Shown here: in pieces, positions 51,703 to 59,535 of the stretch | Numbering within the stretch: the stretch's first letter is position 1 | How the letters are laid out: the number at the start of each line of letters is the position of its first letter | NCBI GenBank assembly: GCA_026645575.1 | Contig: JAPKMW010000027.1 | Location: forward strand, 1-64,000 | Reading direction: 5' to 3' | Source of the DNA: Caldilineaceae bacterium | GTDB lineage: Bacteria > Chloroflexota > Anaerolineae > Caldilineales > Caldilineaceae | Length of the DNA stretch: 64,000 bases | Made by a program: the position numbers and the translations under genes | The notes under the pieces: generated by a model | What the model saw: only the letters and a program-made list of their open reading frames with translations | The model's database searches: none | Told to the model about the DNA's origin: nothing

Positions 51703-52761
51703 TTATGATAAGACAATCTCCTTTAACAAGCGACGGCGCAACTGATAGGTGTCGCCGTGGCTGGCGTGGGCGATCCAGGCGACGAGGGCCTGACGAAATT
51801 GGGCTGCGCTCATCCGGCCGGCCTGGTAGGCTTTGCGGTAGCGCTGCAACCGTTGGCGCGCCAGCCGTACATTGTCACTGCGCAGCCGGCGATGGGTGGG
51901 AAAGAGGCGAAAGCCCAGAAAGGGAATGCCGGTGCGGGTCGGGTAGACCACTGACCGTCGCCAGTTGAGACAGAGACGTAGGCCGGCCAGGTGATCCTGC
52001 ACGGCTTCTTTCCAGGCGTGCAACTGCGCTTTGTCGTGATGAAAGAGCAGAAAGTCATCGGCATAGCGGACATAGGCGCGACACTTCAATTCCCGCTTGA
52101 CAAACTGATCGAGCGAATCGAGGTAGATGTTGGCCCAACTCTGTGAGGTGAGGTTGCCTACGGGCAGGCCGCGTGGCCGCAACACCGCAAAGAGATCATC
52201 GCCGGGGAAATATTCCATGGTATACATGGGGGTGAGAATGCCGGCGCCGCCGGCCAGGATCTGCTCAATGAGCCAGAGGGTGTCGGCGTCGCGAATCCGG
52301 TGCGCCAGCTTTTCATAGAGAATGGCGTGATCGATGGCGGGGAAGAATTGGTGAACATCGCACTGCAGGACATAGGGGTGGCCGCGGGCAAAGTGCTGGG
52401 CGCGGTCGAGCGCTTTGTGCGTCCCTTTGCCGGGCCGGTTGGCGTAGGTGTCGTGGATGAAACGGCGCTCCCAAATGGGGTTGATCACGGCGCAGAGGGC
52501 GTGGTGGACGACGCGATCGCAAAAGGGCGCAGCGCTGATCAGCCGCAGTTTACGTTCGCGGATGTAGAAATTGCGGTAGGGGCCGGGGCGGTAGCTGCGC
52601 GTTTGTAAGTCGGTCTGGAGTTGGAAGAGGTTGGCTTCCAGGTCAACTTCAAAGGCGGCGATTTCGGCGCGGTCCCGTTTGCCTTTGCGCGCTTTGCGAA
52701 AGGCGGTGTGGAGGTTGGCAAAGGCGGTGATGGTGGGGTAGAGGTTGCAATAAGTTTGCAT
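51703..52761 (-). CDS. DGR reverse transcriptase
   Basis: This 352-residue enzyme copies the template RNA with errors at adenines. Palm motifs are complete: catalytic Asp135 in LQCDVHQFF, and YADD at 233-236 in VRYADDFLLF. Between them, GLPVGNLTSQSWANIYL has SQ at 206-207 where retroviral and group II intron enzymes have QG, a known mark of DGR enzymes. The maturase and thumb-X regions of group II intron proteins are absent. AAGGAT is six bases before the ATG. It precedes avd and follows the caspase-like gene on the minus strand. Confidence 0.95.
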   Translation of the reverse strand: MQTYCNLYPTITAFANLHTAFRKARKGKRDRAEIAAFEVDLEANLFQLQTDLQTRSYRPGPYRNFYIRERKLRLISAAPFCDRVVHHALCAVINPIWERRFIHDTYANRPGKGTHKALDRAQHFARGHPYVLQCDVHQFFPAIDHAILYEKLAHRIRDADTLWLIEQILAGGAGILTPMYTMEYFPGDDLFAVLRPRGLPVGNLTSQSWANIYLDSLDQFVKRELKCRAYVRYADDFLLFHHDKAQLHAWKEAVQDHLAGLRLCLNWRRSVVYPTRTGIPFLGFRLFPTHRRLRSDNVRLARQRLQRYRKAYQAGRMSAAQFRQALVAWIAHASHGDTYQLRRRLLKEIVLS

Positions 52762-52798
52762 CGGGATCCTTCTTGTTGGTTGTGATTGATAATGTGGG

Positions 52799-52943
52799 GG
52801 CGAGTCACCGGTTGCCTTTTAGGCGCGCCGGGAGCGGGGAGTGGGTTGGGGTGGTGGGGAGTCGGGGCGAGTCACGGACTCGCGGGGAGCGGGTCGGGAG
52901 CGGGGGCCAGGGCGAGTCACGGACTCGCACAGAGCGGGTACGG
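52799..52943. repeat. REP array upstream of the reverse transcriptase
   Basis: Two intact GGGCGAGTCACGGACTCGC copies and one diverged copy, with GGAGCGGG tails. The gap 52762-53037 contains no gene and no second template repeat. Confidence 0.8.
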
Positions 52944-53037
52944 CAGCGGGGGGCGGCAGGGGGCGTGGTGGCACTGACCAGTGACTGGTAGGATCGCAGA
53001 AACGCGCTTGGTCAGTGCCACGCACGCTCTATCTGGG

Positions 53038-54441
53038 TTATTCAGTCAACTTGCCCAGCACATACCGGGTGACTGGCCCGATGGCGGGGGCGAGGGCCGG
53101 TTGGTTGAAGGTGAGGGTGAGAATCGGTGCCGCGCCAGGCAGCAGGGCGGCGAGTTGTTCGATTTGGCGGGCCAGACGTTGATCGTTGGCCTGGGCGCCC
53201 TGTTGGGCTTCGCTTTGGATGACTTGGACGACAGCCAAGACGGCAGTGCGTTGGGTCGGTGGCGCGACCTGCGCAAGGGCGATGAGCGCGGCAAAGTGTT
53301 GATCGATCTGGCTGCCGCCGCTGGTTGTGGCCGTGGTGTTGCGGGTATGGGAGCCAATGGCGACGCCGGTATTGCCGGTCATGTTGCCAATGGTGATCTT
53401 GTCGCCGCGCACAGCGTCGCCGTAGGTGATCTGGTCGCGACCGACAAAGTCGCCTTTGTCCACCCGCACGTTGCCGCGGATGTAGGCGCCGCCACCAGTG
53501 TTGATCGTGGTGGTTGTCCAGGGTGTAGGCTCGGCGGGAAGATCATGCAACGGATCGGGGGCGGTTGCCCCTTTGGCCAGCCCTTTGCCACCCAGCAGCC
53601 GGGCAACGGGAAAGTTGCCGCTGATGAGGTAATCAGGCGTCTGCGCGGCCTGCCAATCGGTTTGGGCGCTGGCTGGCACGCGACGGTAAACATGGCTGAC
53701 AATATCCGAGACCAAGACATCGGTCGCGCCCTGGGCTGGCTGGGCATGGCCGGTGAGCGCTTCGATCAGGTGATAGGTGAAGATGCTCATGGCGCCATCT
53801 CTGCGCAGGTAAGAGGGTTGATCACCCTGAGACGAGCTGAGGATGGCGCGCCCGGCGCCGTTTTCCAATGTCTCTATCCCTTTGGCGCCAATGGTGGCCG
53901 GCGTTACCCCCTTGCCGTCGCTCAAGATCTGGCGCGGCGCGGCGGCGGGAGTGTAACCCTTGATCAATGGCGTCACTTCCTTCACCCCCATCCCCGCGGC
54001 GTGACAGCAGTCCAGCGCCACCAACAGCCGCTTGGGCTGTACCTCGCGGATCGTATCGGCAAAGGCATCGGCGCGCAACGCTGAGGCGGCCAGCCCAAAC
54101 TCTTTGGCATCATAGGGAATCAGGTAAAACACCGCATTGGCATCATTGCTGGTGCGCCAACCATGCCCGCTGTAGTAAATCACGACCGTCGCATTGCCGC
54201 TCTTATCAGCGGATAATTTTTCGTGTAGCCAAAATAAGCCTGCAATAATGCCATCATGTGTAGCTGCTTTGCCGGTAATCTGCTTGACATGTTCAGTGCG
54301 ATAGGCGCAGCGCTCTGGGCTGGTCAAGACAGCAGCAAGCGCCGCAATGTCTTTGTTGACGGCAGGCAGAGCAAATCTGGCAACGGCATTCTCATCAACA
54401 CCGATCAATAGGGCATAACCGTGGTCAAAATAGGTGGACAT
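53038..54441 (-). CDS. Caspase-like (peptidase C14) protease with C-terminal GNV-GDFVGRD adaptor region
   Basis: The ATG at 54441 (MSTYFDHGYALLIGVDEN) has AAAGGA upstream and gives 467 residues. The caspase p20 core is complete, with catalytic His93 in YYSGHGW and Cys146 in ALDCCHAAG. After the protease domain (to about 280) come GNVRVDKGDFVGRDQI (331-338 hold GDFVGRDQ) and further Gly/Asp/Ile repeats (YGDAVRGDKITIGNMTG), then a helical C-terminus of about 95 residues. The same motif opens the DGR target. It is the likely death effector of the island. Confidence 0.9.
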   Translation of the reverse strand: MSTYFDHGYALLIGVDENAVARFALPAVNKDIAALAAVLTSPERCAYRTEHVKQITGKAATHDGIIAGLFWLHEKLSADKSGNATVVIYYSGHGWRTSNDANAVFYLIPYDAKEFGLAASALRADAFADTIREVQPKRLLVALDCCHAAGMGVKEVTPLIKGYTPAAAPRQILSDGKGVTPATIGAKGIETLENGAGRAILSSSQGDQPSYLRRDGAMSIFTYHLIEALTGHAQPAQGATDVLVSDIVSHVYRRVPASAQTDWQAAQTPDYLISGNFPVARLLGGKGLAKGATAPDPLHDLPAEPTPWTTTTINTGGGAYIRGNVRVDKGDFVGRDQITYGDAVRGDKITIGNMTGNTGVAIGSHTRNTTATTSGGSQIDQHFAALIALAQVAPPTQRTAVLAVVQVIQSEAQQGAQANDQRLARQIEQLAALLPGAAPILTLTFNQPALAPAIGPVTRYVLGKLTE

Positions 54442-54480
54442 GGGGAGTTCCTTTCGGGTAAAGAATTGGCTGTCAAACAC

Positions 54481-54594
54481 TACAGCGGATTTGGGTAGCA
54501 ACGGATTTACGTCCCGGTCGATCACCTGGTTGATGCGACCGACTCCTCGTTCAGCCCCGTGACAAATCCGCTGCATCCTAAATCCGCTGTAGTG
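54481..54594. repeat. Long inverted repeat CTACAGCGGATTT
   Basis: CTACAGCGGATTT and AAATCCGCTGTAG are perfect 13-bp ends, with internal ACGGATTT/AAATCCGCTG copies, spanning the gap between the caspase and ABC ATPase genes and overlapping the end of the latter. Confidence 0.65.
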
Positions 54595-55561
54595 TTGCTT
54601 GCTCCACCAACCAACAGCGCGACTGTCGGCCTGGCTCCGGCGTAAAGAGTGATGGCGCTGTTGTCTTACAGCGATCAAAAACGTGCGGACAACGCAGATG
54701 GAAGCGACAGCCGCTGGGCGGCGTCCGCAGATCCGGCGGCGCGCCGGGGATGAAGTCGGGCATGTGGGTATCATGCAGGCGCGGAATGCTGGCGAGCAAC
54801 TTCTGGCTATAGGGATGAGTGGGCGCCAACAGCATCTGTTCGGCGCTGCCCTGTTCCACCAATTCACCGGCATAGACCACCGCCAGCCGGTCGCAGACAT
54901 CGCTGGCCAGGGCAATATCATGGGTAATAAAGATGATCGACAAGCCCAAGTCACGCTTGAGTCGCTTGAGCAAGTTCATGATTTGCGCCTGCACACTCAC
55001 ATCGAGCGCCGAGGTGGGTTCATCCATGATGATCAGGGGCGGCTGGAGAATCAGCGCGGCGGCGATCATCGCGCGTTGCTTCATGCCGCCGCTTAACTCA
55101 TGGGCGTAACGGGTGTAGACCTCCGCCGGCAAACCAACTAGCGTGAGCAACTCTTCGGCTCGTTCACGGGCGGCGCGATGGCTCATCGTGCCATTGACCA
55201 CCGCCGGTTCGATGATCTGTTCGCCCACGCGCACCACGGGATTAAAGCCATTAAGCGCGCCCTGTGGCACCCAGGCAATCTGCTGCCAACGCACCTCCCG
55301 GCGAAATTGGTGGTCGGACAGCCGGAAAAGTTCCGTCCCTTGTAAATAGATCTCGCCCTCATAGCGCGCCACATTGGTCGGCAACAGTCGCATCAACGCC
55401 GCTGCCAGACTCGACTTGCCGCTGCCCGACTCGCCGACAACGCCAATCGCTTCGCCTTTGCCCGTCAGCGTCAACGAAATACCATCAACGGCCCGCACCG
55501 CACCCTTGCGGTCGGCATAATGCAAATAGAGATTGCGAATTTCTAAGAGTGGTGTGGTCAT
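54578..55561 (-). CDS. Oligopeptide/dipeptide ABC transporter ATP-binding protein (DppD/OppD-like), orphan
   Basis: This 327-residue ATPase has GVVGESGSGKSSLAAALMRLL (Walker A), LSGGMKQRAMIAAALILQPPLIIMDEPTSALDV (signature and Walker B) and the C-terminal cysteine region typical of OppD, SGCRFHLRCPHVFDRC. Its usual partners (a second ATPase, two permeases, a peptide-binding protein) are not next to it in this window; upstream is an unrelated nuclease-like gene. The ribosome site before 55561 is weak. Confidence 0.9.
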   Translation of the reverse strand: MTTPLLEIRNLYLHYADRKGAVRAVDGISLTLTGKGEAIGVVGESGSGKSSLAAALMRLLPTNVARYEGEIYLQGTELFRLSDHQFRREVRWQQIAWVPQGALNGFNPVVRVGEQIIEPAVVNGTMSHRAARERAEELLTLVGLPAEVYTRYAHELSGGMKQRAMIAAALILQPPLIIMDEPTSALDVSVQAQIMNLLKRLKRDLGLSIIFITHDIALASDVCDRLAVVYAGELVEQGSAEQMLLAPTHPYSQKLLASIPRLHDTHMPDFIPGAPPDLRTPPSGCRFHLRCPHVFDRCKTTAPSLFTPEPGRQSRCWLVEQATLQRI

Positions 55562-55690
55562 AGCCTGCTATTGTACACAGAGAAACCATTTCCCCCAAGC
55601 GCCATTCATGCCCAATCTTCTTTCCTGCTCCTACCCAGTCGCGTAGCGACGACTGCCGGTAGCCGAGGGTTTCAACCCTCGATCCGCCCA

Positions 55691-56260
55691 TCACCGCGCC
55701 TTCATTATCGCCCATTCGCCACCTTGCTGCTGAAACGCCTTGATGGCCGGCACTTCACGCAAGGCGGTGGCAATCGGCACGAGACGACCGGCGGTGCGCC
55801 AGTGACTACCGTCGCGTTGACTCTGGGCGATGCGTTCGCGGAAGCGCTTCATGTTTTCAATAAACCAGGGCTTGACAACCTCCATGGGCAGACAGTAGAG
55901 CTTGCCGCTGTTGATAAAGTAATAGAAGAGCCACTCGGCGCGCGTGATGACAAAGCCACCGCCTGTGCTATATTGCAGGTTGCTCACCGTTTCAAAGAAA
56001 AAGTTACCGGTCTGGTCATAGCGGTCGCCTTTGACCTCGACCGTCATGCTGCGCAGGAAGCTGCGTTCGGGGACCACCCAAAGCAGGTCGATGCCCAGCG
56101 GTTGATAGCGCGGGTCATCTTCGACGCTGTGGACAAGCTGGGTGGCAAACCAGGCGCTTTTGACGACCGGGCTTTGCAGAAAGGCCGTGACGGCTTGGAC
56201 AGCCTGTTGCCCGACGGCAAGTGATTGGTTCCACTCTTGAACGCGATTGGCTGAGGTCAT
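55691..56260 (-). CDS. PD-(D/E)XK nuclease-like protein of unknown role
   Basis: I do not recognise a named family for this 189-residue protein. GIDLLWVVPERSFLRSMTVEVKGD contains the D...ExK spacing of PD-(D/E)XK folds, followed by GNFFFETVSNLQYSTGGGF, a polar stretch common in restriction-like or resolvase-like proteins. The C-terminal half is aromatic and basic. MTSANRVQEW at 56260 is preferred; upstream codons come from a hairpin repeat. Confidence 0.72.
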   Translation of the reverse strand: MTSANRVQEWNQSLAVGQQAVQAVTAFLQSPVVKSAWFATQLVHSVEDDPRYQPLGIDLLWVVPERSFLRSMTVEVKGDRYDQTGNFFFETVSNLQYSTGGGFVITRAEWLFYYFINSGKLYCLPMEVVKPWFIENMKRFRERIAQSQRDGSHWRTAGRLVPIATALREVPAIKAFQQQGGEWAIMKAR

Positions 56261-56284
56261 GATGGTTGGGTGATTGGGTGATGG

Positions 56285-56357
56285 GGTGATGGGGTGGTTC
56301 GGTGGTTCGGTGATTGAGCCTGTCGAAACCACCGAACCACCGAACCACCCCATCACC
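56285..56357. repeat. Perfect 28-bp hairpin of GGTGGTTCGGTG words
   Basis: Arms 56285-56312 and 56330-56357 are exact inverse complements around a 17-base loop containing GCCTGTCGAA. It overlaps the end of the acyltransferase gene. Confidence 0.85.
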
Positions 56358-56936
56358 TTAAACATGAGCAGTGTGATAAAATTGCTGTAACGTTGCTAGG
56401 TCGGCTTCGAGATCCCCGGTAGGGGTCAGCAAGGGGCCAAAGATGACTCGTTTGCCCGGATTGTCGATGTAGATCGGGAGAATCGGCACACGGGCGCCTT
56501 TGGCAATGTAGTAGAAACCGGTCTTCCACTCTTTCACGGGGATGCCGGCCCGTTTGCGTGTGCCTTCGGGCATCAAGCCGACGATCAATTGCGGATGGGT
56601 GGCAAAGTGCTGAATCGTCTGTTCGACAACATTGTGGCGGCTGGTACGGTCAATGGCAATGCCACCTAACCAGCGCATGATGCCCCCCAACGGCCAGCGG
56701 AAGAGCGAAGCTTTGCCCATCCAACTGACCCGCACGCCCAGACCGATGATCAGCATCATGCCCAGAAAAAAATCCCAGGACGAAGCATGGGGAGCGCCCA
56801 CCGCCACAAATTGCGCCAGGTTTGGAATTTCGCCTTCCGTCCGCCAACCGAAACGGGCCAGGGCAAAGCGGGCCAGGGCTTGGAAGAGGGGGAGCTTGCG
56901 TTTGGGTAATGCATCACCAACGGTAGGCAAGTTCAT
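56358..56936 (-). CDS. PlsC-like 1-acylglycerol-3-phosphate acyltransferase
   Basis: This 192-residue protein has the acyltransferase box HASSWD (H-x4-D) and the glycerophosphate-binding LMPEGTRKR, then an internal IAIDRTSR block. It should acylate a lysophospholipid or related alcohol at the membrane. Its ATG overlaps the stop of the acyl-CoA ligase gene (ATGA), so acyl activation and transfer are co-expressed. Confidence 0.88.
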   Translation of the reverse strand: MNLPTVGDALPKRKLPLFQALARFALARFGWRTEGEIPNLAQFVAVGAPHASSWDFFLGMMLIIGLGVRVSWMGKASLFRWPLGGIMRWLGGIAIDRTSRHNVVEQTIQHFATHPQLIVGLMPEGTRKRAGIPVKEWKTGFYYIAKGARVPILPIYIDNPGKRVIFGPLLTPTGDLEADLATLQQFYHTAHV

Positions 56937-58663
56937 GCGTTCACCTGGGTTTGTTTCTTCTTTTCCTCTTCTACCAAGACGCGCCGCAAAATCTTGCCAG
57001 CCTGACTCTTGGGCAACTCATCGCGAAATTCAACAAAGCTTGGCACTTTGTAGGCGGCTAGGTGCTGTTTGCAGAAGGCGCGAATCTCGTCGGCATCCGC
57101 CTGTTGCCCTTTTTTCAGCACAACGAACGCTTTCACCGACTCGCCCCGCTTAACATCGGGCACCCCGGCGACCGTGGCTTCCATCACCTTTTCGTACATA
57201 TAGAGAACTTCTTCCACCTCGCGTGGCACAATGTTATAACCGCTGGCGATGATCAGGTCTTTCTTGCGATCCACAATGTAGAAATAGCCCTCTTCATCCA
57301 TCCTGCCGATGTCGCCCGTGTGAAGCCAGCCGTTGGCATCGATGTCCTTGGCCGTTTCGTCGGGGCGATTCCAGTAGCCTTTCATCACCTGTGGGCCGCG
57401 CACCACCAGTTCCCCTTCTTCCCCTTGGGCCAGGAAGGCATAGTTGCCCTCGGCATCAGGCGTTAAGGCGACGACCGCCACTTCGGTGTTGGGCACCGGC
57501 AAGCCAATCGAGCCGATTTTACGTTCGCCAAAGATGGGGTTGGCGCAAACGACCGGCGAACACTCGGTCATGCCGAAGCCTTCGACCAACCGCCCGCCAG
57601 TGATCGCTTCAAACTGGTTCGCTACCTCCACCGGCAACGCCGCTGCGCCGCTCAGACAAGCTTTGATGCTGCGCAAATTGTATTGCTTCACTTTCGGGTG
57701 GTTGTTAATGCCCACATACATCGCCGGGATGCCGGGGTAGATCGACACTTTCTCGCGGTCGATGATCTGCAACACATGCTCGGTGTTGCGCGGATCAGGG
57801 ACAATAATCATCTCGGCGCCACTGACGAGGGCATAGAGCATGGCGACGGTCATGCCATAGACATGGAAGAAGGGGATGGCCGCCAGCACCTTTTCGCGCC
57901 CATGCTGGGCTTTGGCAAACCAGGCATTGACTTGGGTCACATTGCTAACCAGATTGCGGTTGGTCAACATGGCGGCTTTGGCCAGGCCAGTGGTGCCGCC
58001 GGTGTATTGAAAAAGGGCGACATCGTCCGGTTGGGCCGTGACCTGTGCAATCGAACCGGTGCTATTGACCAGATCCGTGTAGCGATGAAAATCCGGCGTG
58101 GTCGGTGTCGCTTTCATCATACCACTGGCGCGCACCTGTTTTTCGACCAAACCCTTGAAAGGCCAGCGCAGGGTGTCAGGGATATCGGTGACAATGACAT
58201 GCTTGACGGTCGTTTTGGCGCGGATTTGTTGCAAGCGCTCGACAAACCCACTGAGCAGAATAATTGTCTCGGCGCCGCTGTCATGCAACTGGTGTTCCAA
58301 TTCGCGCGGTGTATAGATCGGGTTGGTATTGACGACAATGGCGCCCAATTTGAGAATGCCGAAAAAGGCTACCACACTTTGAGGCAGATTGGGCAACATA
58401 ATCGCCACCCGATCCCCCTTACCCACGCCCAATTTTTGCAGACCTGCCGCAAAGCGATCACTGGCTTCATCCACCTGTTGATAGCTCATCTTCGATCGGA
58501 TCGCCAGCCCCAGGGGAAGATACTTCAGTAACAAATGGACAGCGGTTTTATTAGCATATTTGCGCGCTGCATCGCTAAGGATCTGGCTCAACGGCGTAGA
58601 CGGAATCGCAACGGTTGCCGGCACGCCCTCCTCATAATGGGCTGTCCAAGGGTAGGTAGACAT
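56933..58663 (-). CDS. Long-chain fatty acid-CoA ligase (FadD-like)
   Basis: An AMP-forming acyl-CoA synthetase of 576 residues. Motifs include FQYTGGTTGLAKAA (P-loop), EGFGMTECSPV, WLHTGDIGRMDEEGYFYIVDRKKDLI and a C-terminal LPKSQAGKILRRVL with the catalytic lysine. I choose ATG 58663 because AAGGA is at proper distance; the in-frame ATG at 58669 is too close to it. It supplies acyl-CoA for the adjacent acyltransferases. Confidence 0.94.
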   Translation of the reverse strand: MSTYPWTAHYEEGVPATVAIPSTPLSQILSDAARKYANKTAVHLLLKYLPLGLAIRSKMSYQQVDEASDRFAAGLQKLGVGKGDRVAIMLPNLPQSVVAFFGILKLGAIVVNTNPIYTPRELEHQLHDSGAETIILLSGFVERLQQIRAKTTVKHVIVTDIPDTLRWPFKGLVEKQVRASGMMKATPTTPDFHRYTDLVNSTGSIAQVTAQPDDVALFQYTGGTTGLAKAAMLTNRNLVSNVTQVNAWFAKAQHGREKVLAAIPFFHVYGMTVAMLYALVSGAEMIIVPDPRNTEHVLQIIDREKVSIYPGIPAMYVGINNHPKVKQYNLRSIKACLSGAAALPVEVANQFEAITGGRLVEGFGMTECSPVVCANPIFGERKIGSIGLPVPNTEVAVVALTPDAEGNYAFLAQGEEGELVVRGPQVMKGYWNRPDETAKDIDANGWLHTGDIGRMDEEGYFYIVDRKKDLIIASGYNIVPREVEEVLYMYEKVMEATVAGVPDVKRGESVKAFVVLKKGQQADADEIRAFCKQHLAAYKVPSFVEFRDELPKSQAGKILRRVLVEEEKKKQTQVNA

Positions 58664-58682
58664 GAACATTCCTTTCTAATAG

Positions 58683-58745
58683 TAGGGTGTTACGTGATTC
58701 GCAGCCTGCGCCTGTCGAAGGCCACAAATCACGTAACACCCTACG
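58683..58745. repeat. Perfect 18-bp hairpin GTAGGGTGTTACGTGATT
   Basis: Arms 58683-58700 and 58728-58745 are exact inverse complements. The loop contains GCCTGTCGAA, as in the hairpin at 56285. The right arm covers the stop of the SDR gene. Confidence 0.8.
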
Positions 58746-59529
58746 TAATTTTCGTGCGTCGGATCATCCGATTATAGAGGCCGGGCCACAAGCGTTTCAA
58801 GTAGACCGCCAACACTTCTTTACCGCCGACCAGCACCTCTTCTTCATCCCGTTCGATGGCCTGACAAATACGCGTTGCCAAGGTTTCCGGCGTCATGCCT
58901 TTGGCTTGCGTGGGGTCCATCTGCCCATGCGCGCCGCCTTCGCCTGTGAGGGCATGGAGTGATAGATTTGTCTTCGTGTAGCCAGGGCAAACAATTGTCA
59001 CGCGCAGCCCATCCTGATAGACTTCAGCGCGCAAGGCATCAAAAAAACCATGCAACGCATGTTTGGAAGCGGCATAGGCCGACCGCCGTGGTGTACTGAT
59101 CTTGCCGGAGAGGCTGCTGATGACCACGATGTGACCGCTGTGGCGGGCAATCATGCCGGGTAACAGCGCATGGGTGAGGGCAACGGCGCCAAAGTAGTTG
59201 ATCTCCATGATCCGGCGCTGCACAGTCATGCTGGTCTCGGCCACCGTCGAACGTTGGCTGACGCCGCCGGAGTGAATTAGCAAATCAATGGCGCCAACTT
59301 CCGCCAACGCCTGTTGTGTCACTGCCTCAGCGTCAAAGGCGGCCAGATCCAGCGGCAGGGTGATATGGGTAGCAGGATTCGTACAGTGACGGCGCACACG
59401 TTCCAATTCTTCCAATCGCCGCGCCGAGAGGATCAGCCGCACCCCCTGCGCACTCAACGCATAGGCCAGCGCCTCGCCAATCCCCGATGAAGCGCCTGTA
59501 ATCCAGGCCGTTTTGTTTTGTAGATTCAT
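58741..59529 (-). CDS. Short-chain dehydrogenase/reductase
   Basis: This 262-residue classical SDR has TGASSGIG at 11-18, the catalytic SAYAASKHA with Y152 and K156, and PGYTKTNLS after the active site. C-terminal residues are basic and hydrophobic, as in membrane-associated lipid SDRs. It lies between the acyl-CoA ligase and a PlsC-like gene, so a ketoacyl or lipid keto substrate is plausible. Confidence 0.92.
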   Translation of the reverse strand: MNLQNKTAWITGASSGIGEALAYALSAQGVRLILSARRLEELERVRRHCTNPATHITLPLDLAAFDAEAVTQQALAEVGAIDLLIHSGGVSQRSTVAETSMTVQRRIMEINYFGAVALTHALLPGMIARHSGHIVVISSLSGKISTPRRSAYAASKHALHGFFDALRAEVYQDGLRVTIVCPGYTKTNLSLHALTGEGGAHGQMDPTQAKGMTPETLATRICQAIERDEEEVLVGGKEVLAVYLKRLWPGLYNRMIRRTKIT

Positions 59530-59535
59530 AGTATT

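Noticed and set aside
51703..52761. Group II intron or retron reverse transcriptase
   Set aside because: The SQ in place of QG, lack of maturase domain, adjacent Avd and an adenine-specific template/variable repeat pair point to a DGR.
52981..54084. Long plus-strand open frame opposite the caspase gene
   Set aside because: Composition is a mirror of the minus-strand protease, which has intact catalytic motifs and a ribosome site.
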